Assembly (NCBI RefSeq): GCF_043769475.1
Contig: NZ_CP171729.1
Span: forward strand, 4,898,001 to 4,962,000
DNA: 64,000 nucleotides
DNA from: Allomesorhizobium sp043769475
GTDB lineage: Bacteria > Pseudomonadota > Alphaproteobacteria > Rhizobiales > Rhizobiaceae
Direction: 5' to 3'
The notes under the pieces were generated by a model. That model searched no databases. It was not told the DNA's origin and was given only the letters and a program-made list of their open reading frames with translations. The position numbers and the translations under genes were made by a program. Position 1 is the stretch's first letter. The number at the start of each line of letters is the position of its first letter. Positions 14,810 to 23,378 of the stretch are shown here, piece by piece.

Positions 14810-17800
14810 CTACTGAACCTGCTTATTGTTTGACGGCGGCTGCGTCTCGCGCCGGGGCAGGAGCTTTCTCAGCGTATCCGGATTGATCCGGATGTTGGGC
14901 TGGGTGGGTTGCGTCGCCTTCCGGCAGTTCGGTGGCGTACCGACGGTGCCGCGCGGGCAGCGCAACGGCTGGACCTCCACCTTGCGGCAGTTCGGAGGCG
15001 TGCCGATCGTGCCGCGTGGGCAGCGTTGCGGCTGGACGGCGACGCACCGTCCGTTGCGCAGCACCTCGCCGCGTTTGCAGGTCGGCTCGCGCGGGATGGT
15101 CACGCATTGTCCGCGCACCAGCCTCGTCCCCTTCGGGCATTCGACCACGACCGGACGGCAACGCCCGCTCTGCAGCCTGGTGCCGCGCGGGCAAACGCAC
15201 TGGCCGTCCTGCGTCCGGATCTGGCCGGGGAGCAGCGTGCACTGGCGCACCGGCGGAACATCCTTGACGCAGCGGTTGTTGCGCAGCTCGGTTCCGCGCG
15301 GGCAGATGCAGCGCCCGTCCTGCGTCCGGATCTGGCCGGGCAGGAGCGTGCACTGACGTACCGGCGGCACATCCTTGACGCAGCGGTTGTTGCGCAGCTC
15401 GGTGCCGCGCGGGCAGATGCAGCGTCCGTCCTGTGTCCGGATCTGGCCGGGCAAGAGCTGGCATTGCTGCGGCTGCGGGTCGCGTGGCTTCGGCGTCGGG
15501 GTCGGGACCGTACCTTGGTCGCCTGTGCAGCGGCCATTGCGGAACGTCGTCCCTTCCGGGCAGACGCAGCGGCCGGCGTCGTTCATCACGAACCCTTCCG
15601 AACACAGATCCTTGGGCTGTTCAGGCTTGGAGATCGTGAACGGATGGCAGGCATACTGCCCTTCCTCCGGCGAGCCTTCGACGAGCGACTGGCCCTCCGA
15701 AAGGCCGCCGCCATTGCGCACCGGCGTATCGGGGCTGAGCACCGCCACGCAGTTGCGGCCGTTGATCGGGCCGTTCTGGTTGTCGAAGCGGCCGTCGTCC
15801 GGGATCACCACGGTGACCTGGTGCACCCGGCTTTCGCCGGCTCCGAGCGAGAGGTCGGCGACGCAGGAGATGGGCAGCGTCGTCGGCTCCGGCGCGCAGC
15901 CGAAGGGCGGTACGATTTCGGCGATCTCGACACCTTCGAGACGGCCGAGACCTTCGACGCCGATGGCGTCGCCGATCCTGACCGGCCCGCTGAACGCCGT
16001 ATCGCTGTCGTTGCGGATGGTGATCTCGAACGTGCAGGGCTCGCCGACGCGGCATTCGCGGTCGCCGGTCTTCTCCACCTTGATGCTCGATCCACCCTGG
16101 GCGCAGGCTTCGCCGATCGGATAGACGATGTCGTCTCCCGGAGCGGGCCCGTACGAGGCGCGGGCGCAGTTTTCGAACCGCTCGTTCGGCGATACGTTCA
16201 CGGTCACGTCGAAATGGCGGCTTGTCCCGGGCGTCATCACTTCGCCCGGGATCTGGCACGACAGCGTGTCGGCCGGAACCGGTCCGCAGCTCCACTCCGC
16301 GCCGTCGGGGGTGACGGTCTGGATCTGCACGGGCGTACCGGCGCCGATCAGTTCGGCCGCGTCATTGACCCGGACCGGACCCGACGGCGCGGTGGTGCCG
16401 AGGCTGATGACGGTTATGCGGCAGGTGTATCCGGCAGCGCCCGCCACCGCTTCGCAGGTCTTGGTGATGCGGAGCGTAGGCTTGCCCGGGTCGCGGCGGG
16501 GAATGCGTGCCTTTGCGCATGCCTTGTTGTTGGTGAGATCGCTCTCATCGGCAACGGGCAGCACTTCGGCGCAATTCTCGAGCAGGTCGGCGGGGAAGTC
16601 GTCGCCGACGATCGCCTTGACGCCAAGCGGGATGGAAGCGCCTGGAACCAGCACCACGCCCGGATGGTCGCAGCGGAATCGCCCGGCCACTTCCGGCACA
16701 CACGACCATGGCGGCGACGGCACGAATTCGGACGAGGCCGGCACGTTGACCGGATATTCGTCGATGACGGTGATCGGGCCGTTGATGGTCTCGGTGCCGG
16801 TGTTGATGACGTTGATGATGAAGAAGCAGACGCCGTCGGGCGAGCAGACCGGAGTGCGGGCATGCTTGGTGATGCCGAGATCGACCTTCTTTTCCACCGG
16901 CGGCCTGCAATCCCGATCGTTGGGACGGCAGAGTTTTATAGCCGCGCAGGCCCTGTCGTTGGCCTGCGAGCCGAACAGCTCCTTCTCGCTGGCTGGATAA
17001 TTATATTCGGCGCAGTTGCGGATGTAGCGGGCGTCCCAGCCGGGACCCGGCTTGAAGCCGAGCTTCAGGTCGATTGATTCGCCCGGATCGAGCGTGGTTG
17101 CGGGATGCTCGCAACTCATCGGGCTGGTCAATGGCGCGCAGACCCAGGGCGGGTTGGGGCCGCTGTCGATAGTCGCATTGCCGGGCAGGGTGACCTCGTC
17201 CAGCACGATCTTGCCGCTATAGGGCGCGTCGCCGACATTGGAGACGGTGATGGTGAAGTTGCAGCCGCCCTCGACCGTGCAGGTCGCCACGTCCGCGCGC
17301 TTCTCCACCTTGATGTCGGGTTCGCCGCGTTCGTCCGGGCAATCGAGATCGTCCGGGATGACGAGGTCGACGGTCTGCGTGCAGCAGAGGCCGACACCTT
17401 CTTCCGGCCCGGCATAGGTTTCGATGCCGGTGACGATCAGATGGACGACATCGCCCGGCAGCGCGCCGGTGATGGTCCAGGCGAGAACGCCGCCGCCAGC
17501 CGGCACGAGTTGCGCCGCGGGCGCAACCGTGATGCCCGGCGTCGTGGTGCGAAGCTGCACCCACTTGCCGGCCATGTCGGCGCCGACAGGCATGTTGTAG
17601 ATGAAGGCGCCGCCACCTGGCACGCAGTCGACATCGCCGGTCTCGACTTCGAAACAGGCCTCGTCGCCGCCCGGAGGCGGAGGCGGAGGCGGTTCGCAAT
17701 CCGTCACGTCGATACCGATCTTTGTCGGCTTGCCGGTCAGGAAATCGCCGTCGTCCGGCAATGCCGGATCATGCGAAGGGATCTCGATCGCCGCAGCGCC

Positions 17801-18406
17801 CGGGCGGGCGAGCGTGACGAAACCCTGATTGTCGACCGTGGTCGCCGCCGGGAAGGCGGCGAGGTCGATCTTGGCGGTGATGATCACGTCGAAATAGCGC
17901 CGGTCCAGAAGGCCGTCGCCATCGAGGTCTGTTCCCGAGAGGCGGAAATCCTCGATCGTCACCGTGTCGTCCGGAGAACCCGTCGTCGAAACGGAAGCCG
18001 CCGGAGCGGGTCCGCCCGCAGAGTCGGTGATGTCGCCGTTTATCTCGACATTGACCACCGAAAGCCCGGCCGGAAGCTGATCGCGGAAATCCATGCGGAT
18101 TTCTTTCAACTCGTTGCCGAATTTTTCGCTGTTCAGGACTTCCGGTTCGCCTTCCGCGCCGAAGCGCAGACGGTATTTGACGTATTCGCAAGATATCTGC
18201 TTGCCGACCTTCTCGAAGAACGGTTCGACGCGCTCGCGTTCCCGAACTGGTCCATCAGGCCTGTCGAGTTCGATGAGCGGCCTGTCGTCGGTCGGAACTA
18301 CAAGCGGCGTCTGTGCGGCGGCGGGTGCGATGCCCAAGGAGGCAAACGCTAGCCCGGCCGCCATCAGCCAGCGCGACGCGCGCGCGGCGATGGTTGCAGG
18401 TTTCAT
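14810..18406 (-). CDS. Large secreted protein with four DUF11-like domains and a Cys-repeat tail
   Basis: About 1198 residues, exported. The ATG at 18406 starts a standard signal peptide (MKPATIAARASRWLMAAGLA, cleavage near PAAAQ) with GGAGA upstream; an ATG at 18469 with GAGGGAGGGA is also possible. After a unique N-terminal region comes a module with a CC pair (about residues 285-350) shared with the upstream protein. Four DUF11-like beta-sandwich repeats follow, starting near residues 363, 507, 644 and 773 (DIKVEKRAD, DLGITKHAR, TLRITKTCE, SIKVEKTGD), each with added cysteines. The tail has eight or more C-rich units of the CPRGTxLRNxRC type. DUF11 domains are typical of bacterial surface proteins. 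It is co-directional with the beta-propeller gene just upstream, probably one transcript. Function unknown; surface or adhesive role inferred. Confidence 0.75.
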   Translation of the reverse strand: MKPATIAARASRWLMAAGLAFASLGIAPAAAQTPLVVPTDDRPLIELDRPDGPVRERERVEPFFEKVGKQISCEYVKYRLRFGAEGEPEVLNSEKFGNELKEIRMDFRDQLPAGLSVVNVEINGDITDSAGGPAPAASVSTTGSPDDTVTIEDFRLSGTDLDGDGLLDRRYFDVIITAKIDLAAFPAATTVDNQGFVTLARPGAAAIEIPSHDPALPDDGDFLTGKPTKIGIDVTDCEPPPPPPPGGDEACFEVETGDVDCVPGGGAFIYNMPVGADMAGKWVQLRTTTPGITVAPAAQLVPAGGGVLAWTITGALPGDVVHLIVTGIETYAGPEEGVGLCCTQTVDLVIPDDLDCPDERGEPDIKVEKRADVATCTVEGGCNFTITVSNVGDAPYSGKIVLDEVTLPGNATIDSGPNPPWVCAPLTSPMSCEHPATTLDPGESIDLKLGFKPGPGWDARYIRNCAEYNYPASEKELFGSQANDRACAAIKLCRPNDRDCRPPVEKKVDLGITKHARTPVCSPDGVCFFIINVINTGTETINGPITVIDEYPVNVPASSEFVPSPPWSCVPEVAGRFRCDHPGVVLVPGASIPLGVKAIVGDDFPADLLENCAEVLPVADESDLTNNKACAKARIPRRDPGKPTLRITKTCEAVAGAAGYTCRITVISLGTTAPSGPVRVNDAAELIGAGTPVQIQTVTPDGAEWSCGPVPADTLSCQIPGEVMTPGTSRHFDVTVNVSPNERFENCARASYGPAPGDDIVYPIGEACAQGGSSIKVEKTGDRECRVGEPCTFEITIRNDSDTAFSGPVRIGDAIGVEGLGRLEGVEIAEIVPPFGCAPEPTTLPISCVADLSLGAGESRVHQVTVVIPDDGRFDNQNGPINGRNCVAVLSPDTPVRNGGGLSEGQSLVEGSPEEGQYACHPFTISKPEQPKDLCSEGFVMNDAGRCVCPEGTTFRNGRCTGDQGTVPTPTPKPRDPQPQQCQLLPGQIRTQDGRCICPRGTELRNNRCVKDVPPVRQCTLLPGQIRTQDGRCICPRGTELRNNRCVKDVPPVRQCTLLPGQIRTQDGQCVCPRGTRLQSGRCRPVVVECPKGTRLVRGQCVTIPREPTCKRGEVLRNGRCVAVQPQRCPRGTIGTPPNCRKVEVQPLRCPRGTVGTPPNCRKATQPTQPNIRINPDTLRKLLPRRETQPPSNNKQVQ
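15218..15465. repeat. 111-bp tandem repeat in coding sequence
   Basis: Units start at 15218, 15329 and 15440 (each with gatctggccggg), a period of exactly 111 bases or 37 codons. The first two are about 93 percent identical by eye and the third is partial and diverged. They encode the CTLLPGQIRTQDGRCICPRG unit. This is recent in-frame expansion of the Cys-repeat tail. Confidence 0.85.
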
Positions 18407-18480
18407 GATCGTCTCCATGACATCGGTTTCAGTGCGTCCCGCCAGGGGAAGATGTGAGAACATGGTCATCTCTCCCTCCC

Positions 18481-20463
18481 TCACGGTTCGCAGCTTGCGG
18501 GCGGCGTTTCGAGCGTCACCGTGACTTTGCAGCACGGGTAGTAGCCGCCCCGTTCGGCGTCGGCTTCCTTGTAGAAGCAGAGCCCGACATCGACATTCTC
18601 GCCGGGGAAGTGCCCGGTAATGCCCAATGTGAACGGAGCGCCTGCAGGCTGGGTCTGCTGCAGGGGCGAAACGCCGATCCCCGGTGTCCTGGAGTCGGCC
18701 TTGATCGTGTCGCCGCCGATGCCGGCAACGTCACGCACGTAGAGATCGGCCTCGAGCCCGGCCGGCGTGCAGAAATACTCGACTGCGTCGAGGTCGATGC
18801 AGGGCGGGTAGTCTTCCGGCGGAATGAAATCCGGTGGCCAGAAGGGCGGCCGGTAGCCACCGCCCGGAACCGGCTCGTAGTAGCCGGCGCGCCCTTCGCA
18901 GGGCCGCCAGACCTCGACATCGCCGACATGGCCCTCGACTTCCGGGTCTTCGAAGAAGCCGTCGAAATCGACGAACCAGCTGCCGAAGGGCGGCTCGTTC
19001 TTCGGGCGCACCAGCGGCGTCGGCGTGATCTGCACGCCGTGCACGGCAAGCGGCCCGCCGGCAATGAGCTGCTCTTCGAGCGCCGGATTGTCGCGCAGCC
19101 TGTCGCCGGTCTTCACCAGCGTGTCGGCGCAGGCATTGGTGTTCAGATTGCCCTGCGCGTCATAGCCATATTGCAGGTCGATGCCGCCCGCGCTCTGGCG
19201 GTGGCCTTCGGGAAAGCCGACGGCATATTCCTCCGGCGTTTCCACCCAGATCGATTCCGTCGCCGGATCGTCCGGGCTTTCGCGCCAGTAGCGCAGCACA
19301 ACGCCGTCGCCGGAATCGGCGAAGCGGCTGTAGTCGTAGCGGTTGTCGATCTCGCCGCGCTGGGCGAGATACATGAAGCCGCGAGTGTCGAAGGCGATGT
19401 CGGTGACCGCCAGCTCCTCGGGAGCGGCGACCGTCAGCTCCCAGCGCGCATCGCCGGCGAATGTTCCGTCGCGGGCGATGCCGACGGACCATATCTCGGC
19501 CTTCTGGCCGACGGCGTAGTAGAGCCGGCCGCCATGCACCTGGACACCCCAGACGCGGCGTTCGTCCTGCGTGTAGCCCCAGGTGTCGGGATCCTCGCTG
19601 TCGAAAGCCGCGCCTTGAATGTCCATCACCGCGCCGTCGTCCGCGACCGGATCGAGGCCGCGCGCCGGCCGGCCGCTGACGCCGTGATCGAAGGTGTCGA
19701 TCAGGGCGCCATCGGCGCCGATGCGGTGGATCAAGCCGGTATCGAGGTCGGACGCGAAGAACTGCCGGTGCGCCTTGTCGAAGGCGACATTGCCGATGCC
19801 CGGCCCGCTATTGCCGTCGATATTGGCGAACAGCGAGACCTGGCCGGTCAGCCCGTCGATCTTCCAGATCGTGCCTGGCCCGCCGCCATTCTCCTCGGCG
19901 AACTGGCCTTCCATGAAGGTCGCACCTTCCGCGCCGCGGCGCTGGCGCTCGGGCCTGCCGTCATCGTCCTCGTCGGGCGTGACGATGCGGACGCCGTGCA
20001 GCGAGCTTGCCGCCGCATAGAGGTTCGGCACGCCGCTCGGGATGCCGTCGCGGACGCCGTCGTCATAGGCGAGGCCGAAAACCTGGCCGAGCTGGCCGGC
20101 CATGACTTCGAAGGGCTGCGGCGTATAGACGAGTTGCCCGGAAGGCGGGCCGCCAAGCGCATTGACGTCGAAAACGCGCAAAGTCGCGCGGTCGAGGTCG
20201 ATGAAGGTTTCGTCAACCGGATCGACGCCGGGCGGCAGCCCTTCGTCGAAATTGGGGATGATGGTGCCGGAAAATCCGGTCACCGCCATCGAGCCCGGAT
20301 GGAATATCTGCGTTTCCTGCGCCCTGCCGGGGTTGGCGAACCAGAGCCCGGCGGTCAGCGCCAGCGCGACGATCGCGCTCGTCGAGGCGAGATTGTTGTG
20401 CAGATCGTGCGAGGGATGATTGCCGGTGGGCAGGCAGGCGGACGGTGCGCGATGGCGTGGCAT
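18481..20463 (-). CDS. Secreted beta-propeller-like protein
   Basis: About 660 residues, exported. The ATG at 20463 has GGGGAG upstream; the hydrophobic signal core comes late (SAIVALALTAGLWFANPG, then RAQ), so the n-region is long. An ATG at 20706 with AAAGGA upstream stays in frame and could be the true start, adding 81 residues. The body has repeated strand motifs such as GTIWKIDGLTGQVSLFAN and GVQVHGGRLYYAVGQKAEIW, which fit an NHL/SMP-30-like propeller. The last about 70 residues repeat a CC-pair module also found in the next protein. The stop is 74 bases before the start of the DUF11-domain gene. Two acidic DxDxD-like runs might bind calcium. No catalytic motif recognised. Confidence 0.72.
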   Translation of the reverse strand: MPRHRAPSACLPTGNHPSHDLHNNLASTSAIVALALTAGLWFANPGRAQETQIFHPGSMAVTGFSGTIIPNFDEGLPPGVDPVDETFIDLDRATLRVFDVNALGGPPSGQLVYTPQPFEVMAGQLGQVFGLAYDDGVRDGIPSGVPNLYAAASSLHGVRIVTPDEDDDGRPERQRRGAEGATFMEGQFAEENGGGPGTIWKIDGLTGQVSLFANIDGNSGPGIGNVAFDKAHRQFFASDLDTGLIHRIGADGALIDTFDHGVSGRPARGLDPVADDGAVMDIQGAAFDSEDPDTWGYTQDERRVWGVQVHGGRLYYAVGQKAEIWSVGIARDGTFAGDARWELTVAAPEELAVTDIAFDTRGFMYLAQRGEIDNRYDYSRFADSGDGVVLRYWRESPDDPATESIWVETPEEYAVGFPEGHRQSAGGIDLQYGYDAQGNLNTNACADTLVKTGDRLRDNPALEEQLIAGGPLAVHGVQITPTPLVRPKNEPPFGSWFVDFDGFFEDPEVEGHVGDVEVWRPCEGRAGYYEPVPGGGYRPPFWPPDFIPPEDYPPCIDLDAVEYFCTPAGLEADLYVRDVAGIGGDTIKADSRTPGIGVSPLQQTQPAGAPFTLGITGHFPGENVDVGLCFYKEADAERGGYYPCCKVTVTLETPPASCEP

Positions 20464-20752
20464 TTGGTTTCTCCCCACGATGGCTGGAGAAACCGCCTGA
20501 ACTCTCGCGCGGCCATTTGCAGCCCGCACGATCCCGGCACTTTCCCCCCTGGCAGTCCGGTATCCATTCCTTTCATGCACGGTACGCTTGCAGTCACGCA
20601 GCGTCAACGGAACCAGCCGGAAACCCGGCGCGCCGTCCTTCGGACGGTGATCGCGCCGGGCGCCGGATGGTCCTGCTGACCCGTGACACTCGGTGTTCGT
20701 GGTCATGGGTTTTCCTTTCCGGAGGCCGCACCACGCGGCTCCTGCACGCTCA

Positions 20753-20780
20753 GTCGCGGCGGAAAGGAGAAAGGTTCACC
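20753..20780 (-). promoter_or_regulatory. Candidate ECF sigma promoter for the secreted-protein operon
   Basis: On the minus strand GGTGAACCTTTC is followed after 11 bases by GCGACTGAGC, so GAAC and CGAC are 17 bases apart. The same string GGTGAACCTTTC-N11-GCGAC[AT]GAGC is found before the ECF sigma gene at 23330-23360. It lies in the 324-base gap before 20463, about 290 bases from that ATG but only about 47 from the alternative ATG at 20706. No other feature is seen in this gap. Confidence 0.7.
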
Positions 20781-20787
20781 GAGCGGG

Positions 20788-21399
20788 TCAGCGGTCCGAC
20801 AAAGCGAGCCGCAGTCCAAGTGCGGCGAAGGCGCCGGCAAAGCCGCGCCGCAACCAGGTAAGCACGCTGGGCCTCGAAATGACGTAGCGCCGGGTCGCCG
20901 AGGCGAACGCACCATAGCCGACGAAGACGATGAAGGTCAGCGCCATGAACGCGCCCGCCAGCCCCAGCATGTAGGAGGTCGGGTTAGGCGTGTTCGCCGG
21001 CACGAATTGCGGCAGGAAGGCCAGGAAGAACAGCGACAGCTTCGGGTTGAGGATGTTCAGCATGAAGCCGTTGGCAATGATCCTCGCCGGCGACAGCGTC
21101 GAGTGGCGTTCGGAAACCTGCAGCGCGCCGCCATCCCGCATCACACCCCAGGCCATGTAGAACAAATAGGCGACGCCGAGATATTTGACCACCTGGAAAG
21201 CCAGCGCGCTGGTATGCAGCAGCGCCGCCAGCCCGGCGATGCTCGCCGCGATATGCGGGACGATGCCGAGCGTGCAACCGATCGCCGCGAGCACGCTGGC
21301 GCTCCATCCCCGGCTCAGGCCGAAGGCTAGTGTGTAGAGCACGCCCGTGCCCGGCAGGAGGATGACGATGATCGAGGTCAGCAGATATTCGGGGGTCAT
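20788..21399 (-). CDS. LysE/RhtB-family exporter
   Basis: An inner-membrane amino-acid exporter of 203 residues with about six hydrophobic segments and the family's N-terminal block (LLPGTGVLYTLAFGLSRG). NILNPKLSLFFLAFLPQF matches the conserved NPK motif of LysE proteins. The ATG has GGAG 7 bases upstream. It follows an AraC-family gene in the same direction with an 86-base gap, an arrangement in which the regulator commonly controls the exporter. The exported substrate is not known. It sits between the two halves of the proposed ECF regulon but shows no sign of belonging to it. Confidence 0.88.
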   Translation of the reverse strand: MTPEYLLTSIIVILLPGTGVLYTLAFGLSRGWSASVLAAIGCTLGIVPHIAASIAGLAALLHTSALAFQVVKYLGVAYLFYMAWGVMRDGGALQVSERHSTLSPARIIANGFMLNILNPKLSLFFLAFLPQFVPANTPNPTSYMLGLAGAFMALTFIVFVGYGAFASATRRYVISRPSVLTWLRRGFAGAFAALGLRLALSDR

Positions 21400-21485
21400 G
21401 ACGGTGCTCCGGGTTCGGGTTCGGAGCCGCAGGAAAGCCGATCCGGAGCAGCCGGTCTTGAACGAAATTGCAGTGCGTCAGGACA

Positions 21486-22331
21486 TCAGCCGACCGCGTC
21501 GGCATAGGCGCCGGGCGAGATGCCATAGGTCCGCACGAACATCCGGGTCATGTGGCTCTGGTCGGCGAAGCCGCTTTCGAGGGCGGCCTGCGCCAACGGC
21601 TTGCCTTGCGCAATCAGCCGACGCGCGGCGGCGATCCGGCGCTGGAGAATATAGGCATGGGCCGTGAGCCCGGTCGCTTTGACGAAGCCGCGCAGCACCT
21701 GGAAGCGGCTGAGGCCGCTTTCGCGCGCCAAATCGGCCAGCGTGGTCGCCGCCGCCGGATCTTCGTCTATCAAGCTGCGGGCTGCGGAAATCGGTGCGGG
21801 AATTGATCGGTCCGGGGCGAAGCCGTTGCCGTCGCGCATGACCTCCGCCAGCAGCATCAGCGTCATTTCCTCGCGCGCGACCGACGCTTGCGCTCCGGCC
21901 GGCGTCGCTTCCGTTCCGTCTGCCGCCTGCCCGCCGGCGGTCATTGCCGAAAACAGCGCGCCGAAGCGAGTGGCGATCCGCGTATCCCCGATGACCGGCC
22001 GAGTGAATTCGAACGTGCCTGTCCGGCCCTGGCTGATGTCGCGGGCGGCCTCGACGATCAGCGGCGGATCGAAATAGAGCATGCGCCAGGAGCGGCCGGC
22101 GTCGCCGATCGGCGCACCGTCATGCACTTCGCCCGGATTGACGGTGATCGCGTCGCCGGGACCGGCCTCCACCATGCCACGGCCGCTCAGCGACTTCTGC
22201 GCGCCGCTGTGGATGACGCCGATGCCAAACTGCTCGTGCGTATGACGCGGAAATGTGTGGCATGTCTCCGCTTCCACCGCTTCGATGCCAGCGATCGCGC
22301 ACCGGAGCATTTTGAATTGGCCTCGTGCCAT
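21486..22331 (-). CDS. AraC-family regulator
   Basis: 281 residues. The N-terminal cupin-like sensor contains FPRHTHEQFGIGVIHSGAQ and a VNPGEVHDG turn; the C-terminal pair of helix-turn-helix motifs covers about residues 185-275 (LARESGLSRFQVLRGFVKAT and ALESGFADQSHMTRMFVRTY, then GISPGAY). The ATG at 22331 has AGGAGG 9 bases upstream. It probably controls the LysE exporter encoded just downstream. Effector unknown. Confidence 0.88.
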   Translation of the reverse strand: MARGQFKMLRCAIAGIEAVEAETCHTFPRHTHEQFGIGVIHSGAQKSLSGRGMVEAGPGDAITVNPGEVHDGAPIGDAGRSWRMLYFDPPLIVEAARDISQGRTGTFEFTRPVIGDTRIATRFGALFSAMTAGGQAADGTEATPAGAQASVAREEMTLMLLAEVMRDGNGFAPDRSIPAPISAARSLIDEDPAAATTLADLARESGLSRFQVLRGFVKATGLTAHAYILQRRIAAARRLIAQGKPLAQAALESGFADQSHMTRMFVRTYGISPGAYADAVG

Positions 22332-22399
22332 CTGGTCATGCCTCCTGGGGCAGTTTGCCTGTCCCTGCGACCAACCACAACGGGGTAGGGCTAAGCGAT

Positions 22400-22620
22400 A
22401 TGCGCCTCTCTCCCTTCTCCCCTTGTGGGAGAAGGTGGATTGGCGCGAAGCGCCAAGACGGATGAGGGGTGTTGGAAGAAATGAGACGGGAAGATGGGGC
22501 ATCTCGCGATGCGATCAATCAGGAACTGTGGCACTCCGTCCAACACCCCTCATCCAACCTCGCTGCGCTCGGCACCTCCCCTCAAGGAGGAGGGAGACGC
22601 CCCGCACTGCCGCACCAACC
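22400..22620. repeat. Composite palindromic repeat
   Basis: Contains CCTTCTCCC/GGGAGAAGG and GGCGC/GCGCC hairpins and two facing arms, ggatgaggggtgttgga near 22460 and tccaacacccctcatcc near 22540, then cacctcccctcaaggaggaggg. The modules match those at 4891-5024. It lies upstream of the AraC gene. Confidence 0.65.
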
Positions 22621-23331
22621 CTCCCTCAAGGAGATTTGCGCTTTAGCTGCGATCTTAAAAGTGGATAGAATCCACCCCCATTTCGGCTCGACCAAAGAAA
22701 TCCGCATTGCGGATCAATGGCATAACAGCCGGCGAGAAGAATTTTCGCACCTGCATTTGTGCACACCCCCCGCCCCTCCCGCATAATCCGTGGCATCGCC
22801 CTTGCGGGAACCGGTTCCGGACCGGGGATCGGTAGGGCGGCGGTGACCTCTCCCCGTGGATTCGGTTCCCACGGGCCTGAGGGCGTCCGACGGGCCGGCA
22901 TTCCGAGCGAAGCGCCAATGCTTCGTGAACGGAAGGCGGATCATCCGCGCGTCATTGTCCATGGAAAGAACATGGAGCGGGGCGCGTGACCGGTCGACCG
23001 TGGCGACAGACACCGGCGGGGCGCGGAAGCTGCGCCACGTATTCAATTTCGGTAGGCAAGGCCAAGCGCCCCGCTTCCCGACTCCTGAAGCCCTGAGTTC
23101 ATCGAAGGGTCGAAGGGCTCTAACAATGGCCAGGGCGGAAACGCAGCGTGGCAAAGGAGAAGTGCATGCCGGCGACAGTTTACTTCTTTCCGCAGGAAGG
23201 CGGCGGCAGTCGAGAGGTCCGCGCGGGCGGAAAAAGTGAACTGTCCCCTACGGCCAACCGGCGAGATGCGCGCCAACGCCTCTCAAGCTGGCGCAGGTCC
23301 CGCTCTTGGTCTAATTCTTAACGAACGGGGT
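22621..23331. other. Gene-poor gap before the sigma factor operon
   Basis: About 700 bases without a supported gene. Short open frames on both strands lack good ribosome sites and family resemblance, and part of the DNA (gagttcatcgaagggtcgaa near 23096) looks like another short rhizobial repeat whose translation gives the false peptide LSSSKGR. I see no RNA gene that I could defend. Confidence 0.5.
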
Positions 23332-23356
23332 GAACCTTTCCGGGTCCGCATGCGAC
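23332..23356 (+). promoter_or_regulatory. Candidate ECF promoter of the sigma operon
   Basis: GAAC at 23332-23335 and CGAC at 23353-23356 are 17 bases apart within ggtgaacctttc-N11-gcgacagagc. The start codon of the sigma factor follows at 23379, which fits a transcript start about 7 bases after the -10 box. Autoregulation is normal for ECF sigma factors. Confidence 0.7.
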
Positions 23357-23378
23357 AGAGCCGCCAGAAGCGCCGGTC

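Noticed and set aside
15218..15465. Direct repeats as a possible CRISPR array
   Set aside because: The units are tandem without spacers, 111 bases long, and encode protein repeats in frame.
14909..17077. 722-codon open frame opposite the DUF11-domain gene
   Set aside because: Antisense shadow; the minus strand has a signal peptide, DUF11-like repeats and paired cysteines, the plus frame has none.
18415..18500. GAAC followed by TGAC at 17 bases before the DUF11-domain gene, as a fourth ECF promoter
   Set aside because: It lacks the GTGAACC and GCGAC context, lies in the end of the upstream gene, and the two genes are probably co-transcribed.
18454..20679. 741-codon open frame on the plus strand opposite the propeller-like gene
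   Set aside because: It mirrors the codons of the real gene (high GC makes the antisense frame open), has no signal peptide, ribosome site or family resemblance, and is rich in Arg, Ala and Gly.
22714..23239. Overlapping short open frames on both strands before the sigma operon
   Set aside because: No ribosome sites or family motifs; part translates a repeat into LSSSKGR-type peptide seen wherever that repeat occurs.
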